Positions 6,693 to 8,561 of a DNA stretch of 8,561 bases are shown here, piece by piece (position 1 is the stretch's first letter; each line of letters starts with the position of its first letter). The notes under the pieces are model-generated. The model worked only from the letters and a program-made list of their open reading frames with translations, made no database searches and had not been told where the DNA came from. The stretch covers positions 1-8,561 of the forward strand of contig JAPOYQ010000701.1 of NCBI GenBank assembly GCA_026706505.1. Direction: 5' to 3'. The DNA is from Gemmatimonadota bacterium (GTDB taxonomy: Bacteria > Latescibacterota > UBA2968 > UBA8231). The position numbers and the translations under genes were made by a program.

Positions 6693-6718
6693 GGCGCCGG
6701 AGCAAAAACTCCGGCGCC
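6693..6718 (-). terminator. Intrinsic terminator after the 85-codon gene
   Basis: A perfect 10-bp stem, GGCGCCGGAG (6693-6702) with CTCCGGCGCC (6709-6718), closes a 6-nt loop. On the minus strand it is followed by TTTCGTTT, a T-rich tail. On the plus strand no T-run follows, so direction is minus. It lies 42 nt past the stop of the 85-codon gene and 7 bp before the -35 box of the hpt promoter, separating the recA unit from the hpt unit. Confidence 0.85.
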
Positions 6719-6759
6719 CATGTTGGCCCACCCTAAAGGCGGGCTATATCGCGGCTTGG

Positions 6760-7017
6760 TCAGGCAGCTTGACGGGTGTTGTGCAGCACTTCCCGTTCCC
6801 GGTCTAAGAGCGCCTCGGCGGGGATGCTGGGTTGCTCGGGCACCTTCAGGGCGGCCACCGCAACCAAGGCACTCAGTTCATCGACGCTGGACAGATCGAG
6901 CTCGCCGCGCTGATAGGCGGCATCGATGTGCTCGCACAACAACTCTAAGTCGGCCCAAGAGCGAGCTTGCCCAATGCGTGCCTGCAAGGGGAGGGCCGCG
7001 GGGCTTAGAGTCTGCAT
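6760..7017 (-). CDS. Small acidic protein of unknown function, 85 residues
   Basis: Not recognised. The start is well supported: ATG 7015-7017 is preceded by a perfect AAGGAGGT (7024-7031) with 6-nt spacing, and a strong intrinsic terminator follows the stop. The protein appears mostly helical and soluble, with no membrane segment or cysteine pair motif. WADLELLCEHIDAAYQRGEL (about 21-40) and VDELSALVAVAAL (45-57) look like amphipathic helices, and a proline-bearing linker (VPEQPSIPAEALL, 59-71) precedes a charged C-terminus. It lies 136 nt downstream of recA on the same strand with no convincing terminator between, so it may be co-transcribed with recA and, if so, be DNA-damage responsive. 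A regulator or accessory of recombination would be a guess from position only. RecX-like features are not apparent. Confidence 0.72.
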   Translation of the reverse strand: MQTLSPAALPLQARIGQARSWADLELLCEHIDAAYQRGELDLSSVDELSALVAVAALKVPEQPSIPAEALLDREREVLHNTRQAA

Positions 7018-7024
7018 GATTTTA

Positions 7025-7039
7025 CCTCCTTGGGGGAGG
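7025..7039 (-). promoter_or_regulatory. Possible Shine-Dalgarno-masking hairpin before the 85-codon gene
   Basis: On the minus strand CCTCC (7035-7039) precedes GGAGG (7025-7029) across a 5-nt CCCAA loop. The second arm is the core of the perfect Shine-Dalgarno of the 85-codon gene. If folded, it would hide the ribosome site. A 5-bp G-C-rich stem is short, and melting by temperature or by a trailing ribosome is conceivable. Confidence 0.35.
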
Positions 7040-7059
7040 GGCGGGTTTAAAACCCGCCC
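7039..7059 (-). other. GC-rich palindrome downstream of recA
   Basis: GGGCGGGTTT (7039-7048) and AAACCCGCCC (7050-7059) are perfect inverted repeats with almost no loop, so the real fold would be 7-9 bp with a TA-rich tip. On the minus strand it is followed by CTCCCCC, not T's. A canonical recA terminator is therefore not supported, though a transcription pause, an mRNA 3'-end protector or a binding site remains possible. Confidence 0.5.
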
Positions 7060-7072
7060 TTTCAGGAGTACG

Positions 7073-7141
7073 CGCGGGTGCGAGGCGCTCCGGCCGCCTT
7101 GGCGTGGGGTCTCCAGAGCAGCCTTGGCACCTCGACCCGCG
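7073..7141 (-). other. Structured recA 3' spacer with long inverted repeat and internal direct repeat
   Basis: CGCGGGT-G-CGAGG (7073-7085) is complementary to CCTCGACCCGCG (7130-7141), a 12-bp stem broken by one bulged base. The enclosed 44 nt contain a direct repeat: CTCCGGCCGCCTTGGC (7088-7103) resembles CTCCAGAGCAGCCTTGGC (7111-7128). GCTC (7087-7090) can also pair with GAGC (7116-7119). It begins 12 nt after the recA stop. It could be an attenuator, a small RNA processed from the recA transcript, or a stability element. Confidence 0.45.
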
Positions 7142-7153
7142 AGAGCGCAGAGG

Positions 7154-8236
7154 CTAAGCGAGTTCGGCCTCTGCTTCTTCGTGTTCAGGCACTTCTGCGA
7201 CCTTCATGTTGAGGGCTTGGCGCACCTCAGTCTCTAGGCGCGTGCGGACCTCGTGGTTGTCGCGGAGGAAGATGCGCGCGTTCTCGCGCCCCTGGCCCAG
7301 CCGCTCGTCACCGTAGGAAAACCAAGTGCCGCTTTTGGCGACGAAACCGCTGTCGACGCCCAAGTCGAGCAGATCACCCTCGCGCGATATGCCTACGTCG
7401 TTGCCGCGGAACATGATGTCGAACTCGGCCTCGCGGAAGGGCGGGGCGACCTTGTTCTTGACGACCTTGACGCGGGTGCGACGGCCGATGATCTCGTCGC
7501 CGTCCTTGATCGCGCCAATGCCGCGGATGTCGAGGCGAACCGAGGAGTAGAAGTTTAGGGCGCGACCGCCGGTGGTGGTCTCGGGGCTGCCAAACATCAC
7601 GCCGATCTTCATCCGCAATTGGTTGATAAAAATCACCGTGGTCCCCGACTTCTGCGACGACCCGGTGAGCTTGCGCAGGGCTTGGGACATCAGCCGCGCT
7701 TGCAAGCCTACGTGGGAGTCGCCCATATCGCCTTCGAGCTCGGCCTTGGGCACGAGCGCAGCTACCGAATCGATCACCACGAGGTCAAGGGCACCGCTGC
7801 GCACCAGCGTATCCGTGATCTCTAGGGCTTCTTCGCCCGAATCCGGCTGCGAGACGAGCAAATTGTCGACATCAACGCCCAGCCGACGGGCAAAATTCAC
7901 GTCGAGCGCGTGTTCGGCGTCGATGAAAGCCGCGGTGCCGGTCTTTTGCGCCTGGGAGACGATGTGCAATGCCAGCATGGTCTTACCCGCGGCTTCAGGC
8001 CCGAAAAGCTCGATGACTCGACCTCTGGGCACCCCGCCGACCCCAAGGGCTGCGTCTAGCGAAATGGCACCCGTGGAAATGACGTCGACGTCCATTGCCG
8101 CTGACTCGCCTAACCGCATGATGGCCCCTTTGCCAAACTGCCGCTCGATCTGGGCGAGCGCCAAACCGATGGCCTTGTCCTTATCCTCGCCCAACGGCTT
8201 GCCGTTAGCACTGGTCCTGTCTTTGCCTGCTATCAT
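7154..8236 (-). CDS. recA: Recombinase A
   Basis: ATP-dependent DNA strand-exchange protein of homologous recombination and coprotease that triggers LexA self-cleavage in the SOS response. It encodes 360 residues from ATG 8234-8236, behind AGGAGG (8242-8247) with 5-nt spacing; upstream in-frame codons to 8317 cross the promoter and are not used. [20 protein letters not shown] (21-40) is the N-terminal oligomerisation region. Walker A is GPEAAGKT (79-86), Ala-Ala replacing the common Ser-Ser and Met following the Thr. FIDAEHALD (104-112) carries the catalytic Glu region, Walker B is DLVVIDS (151-157), and [20 protein letters not shown] (204-223) spans the MAW motif and DNA-binding loop L2. The C-terminus ends in an acidic tail ([13 protein letters not shown]) typical of RecA self-regulation. 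An SOS-like operator array and a strong promoter lie directly upstream. The gene appears intact, with no intein. Confidence 0.98.
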   Translation of the reverse strand: MIAGKDRTSANGKPLGEDKDKAIGLALAQIERQFGKGAIMRLGESAAMDVDVISTGAISLDAALGVGGVPRGRVIELFGPEAAGKTMLALHIVSQAQKTGTAAFIDAEHALDVNFARRLGVDVDNLLVSQPDSGEEALEITDTLVRSGALDLVVIDSVAALVPKAELEGDMGDSHVGLQARLMSQALRKLTGSSQKSGTTVIFINQLRMKIGVMFGSPETTTGGRALNFYSSVRLDIRGIGAIKDGDEIIGRRTRVKVVKNKVAPPFREAEFDIMFRGNDVGISREGDLLDLGVDSGFVAKSGTWFSYGDERLGQGRENARIFLRDNHEVRTRLETEVRQALNMKVAEVPEHEEAEAELA

Positions 8237-8282
8237 GATTTCCTCCTCGCGCGTTCTATAAGAGACGTTCATTAACACCGCC

Positions 8283-8300
8283 ACCTGAACAACCTGAACA
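8283..8300 (-). promoter_or_regulatory. Tandem half-site repeat at the predicted recA transcription start
   Basis: ACCTGAACA occurs twice with no gap (8283-8291 and 8292-8300); on the coding strand this reads TGTTCAGGT twice. Measured from the -10 box, the predicted start (about 8296) falls inside the pair. A third, inverted copy (TGTTCAGGTG, 8318-8327) lies upstream, partly in the promoter spacer. Such a layout suits a repressor that blocks open-complex formation. The GTTC cores are separated by 5 bp, unlike the alphaproteobacterial GTTC-N7-GTTC SOS box. Confidence 0.6.
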
Positions 8301-8302
8301 AA

Positions 8303-8331
8303 AAAATAGTGAATCAATGTTCAGGTGTCAA
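8303..8331 (-). promoter_or_regulatory. recA promoter
   Basis: On the minus strand a perfect -35 hexamer TTGACA (8326-8331) is followed by exactly 17 bp and TATTTT (8303-8308; 4 of 6 match to TATAAT). Transcription would start near 8296, giving a leader of about 60 nt that ends in the AGGAGG of recA. This is a housekeeping-sigma-type promoter, and it overlaps the operator-like repeats. Confidence 0.75.
8309..8324 (-). promoter_or_regulatory. Candidate SOS (LexA-type) operator in the recA promoter spacer
   Basis: On the minus strand CTGAAC-ATTG-ATTCAC fills nearly the whole -35/-10 spacer. It is an imperfect dyad: the left half CTGAAC would pair with GTTCAG, and four of six bases agree. GAAC-N4-GTTC is the core of the Gram-positive SOS box, and GTTCAG is the conserved half of the myxobacterial LexA box, so the site resembles known LexA operators without matching one fully. 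Placement between -35 and -10 of recA supports the call. Confidence 0.6.
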
Positions 8332-8340
8332 GCATTTTTT

Positions 8341-8561
8341 AATTGAAGTAGATTAAACTGCTCTACCCGTTTATAACAAATGCCGTGCCAAGCGGCAAGA
8401 ATCTGCACAATTTATTGTTTAATAATAGGTTAGAAGAGCGAGAGGGATACTGCAAAAAGCAGAAATTGACAACTGCGGGAAACAGCTCTGTGAAGAAAAG
8501 GGGCTAGCCTGAGCCAAGTGCGAGGGCTTCGACCGCTTCCATACCCCCTACCCCGACCACC
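8341..8561. other. Region upstream of recA with no confident gene
   Basis: Before the recA promoter lies AT-rich DNA (8341-8460), including a small hairpin TGCCG (8381-8385) / CGGCA (8393-8397) that could be a weak minus-strand terminator remnant. Past 8460 the sequence becomes more GC-rich. On the minus strand an open frame from the window edge (8560) to TAG 8504-8506 reads VVGVGGMEAVEALALGSG and could be the last 18 codons of a gene upstream of recA. A plus-strand frame is also open from 8513 to the edge. Neither can be decided from so little sequence. Confidence 0.4.

Noticed and set aside
7154..8317. The longer RecA reading frame starting at 8317.
   Set aside because: It would translate through the -10 box and operator repeats; ATG 8236 has AGGAGG at 5 nt and gives normal RecA N-terminal length.
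8381..8397. Hairpin TGCCG/CGGCA as an intrinsic terminator of a gene upstream of recA.
   Set aside because: The stem is only 5 bp with a 7-base loop and the following tract (TTTGTTAT) is weak, so it is noted only as a possible remnant.
8429..8561. A plus-strand frame open on both sides of an in-frame TGA (8510-8512), with cysteines on both sides, reminiscent of a selenoprotein or recoded gene.
   Set aside because: No usable start codon or ribosome site precedes it, there is no visible stem-loop typical of recoding, and the segment is cut off by the window edge. A short open stretch like this arises easily by chance.
1..8561. CRISPR array, transposon ends, integrase or attachment site, tRNA, rRNA, or a toxin-antitoxin or defence cassette.
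   Set aside because: No regularly spaced repeats, transposase or integrase motifs, tRNA cloverleaf or known defence domains could be seen on either strand.

Overview
The window is a piece of bacterial chromosome, moderately GC-rich, with two differently organised arms. The organism cannot be named from these genes. RecA is clearly bacterial, Shine-Dalgarno sequences are strong and canonical (AAGGAGGT, AGGAGG), and one gene looks leaderless. The mix of ankyrin-repeat and Gfo/Idh/MocA genes next to core genes would fit a large-genome environmental or uncultured lineage, but that is inference.

Left arm (1-3638, all + strand). It holds the 3' end of one ankyrin-repeat gene, a complete ankyrin-repeat gene of about 698 codons, and a 178-nt gap with a small hairpin and a possible 19-codon upstream ORF. 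A Gfo/Idh/MocA-type NAD(P)-dependent oxidoreductase follows. By eye this oxidoreductase is less GC-rich than the ankyrin genes, so the arm may be a composite. It ends one base short of the convergent right arm.

Right arm (3640-8236, all - strand). In transcription order it starts with recA, behind a well-formed promoter (TTGACA, 17-bp spacer, TATTTT). An imperfect palindrome in the spacer and tandem half-sites downstream look like SOS (LexA-type) operators. A structured spacer leads to an 85-codon gene of unknown function with a perfect Shine-Dalgarno, then a strong intrinsic terminator. A second transcription unit begins immediately afterwards, with a TATAAT box 7 bp from the hpt start codon. 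It reads hypoxanthine phosphoribosyltransferase, NAD-dependent epimerase/dehydratase, a 184-residue membrane-anchored protein of unknown function, and an M42 aminopeptidase. Gaps are 4-20 nt, as in an operon. The members share no obvious pathway: purine salvage, nucleotide-sugar or uronate chemistry, an envelope protein, peptide turnover.

No rRNA, tRNA, CRISPR array, transposase, integrase or recognised defence cassette was found. I do not see a clear new multi-gene system. The strongest unexplained signals are regulatory: the recA operator array, the apparently leaderless hpt promoter, and the folded recA-85-codon-gene spacer. The 325 nt from the recA start to the window end hold the recA control region and otherwise only weak, ambiguous coding signal.
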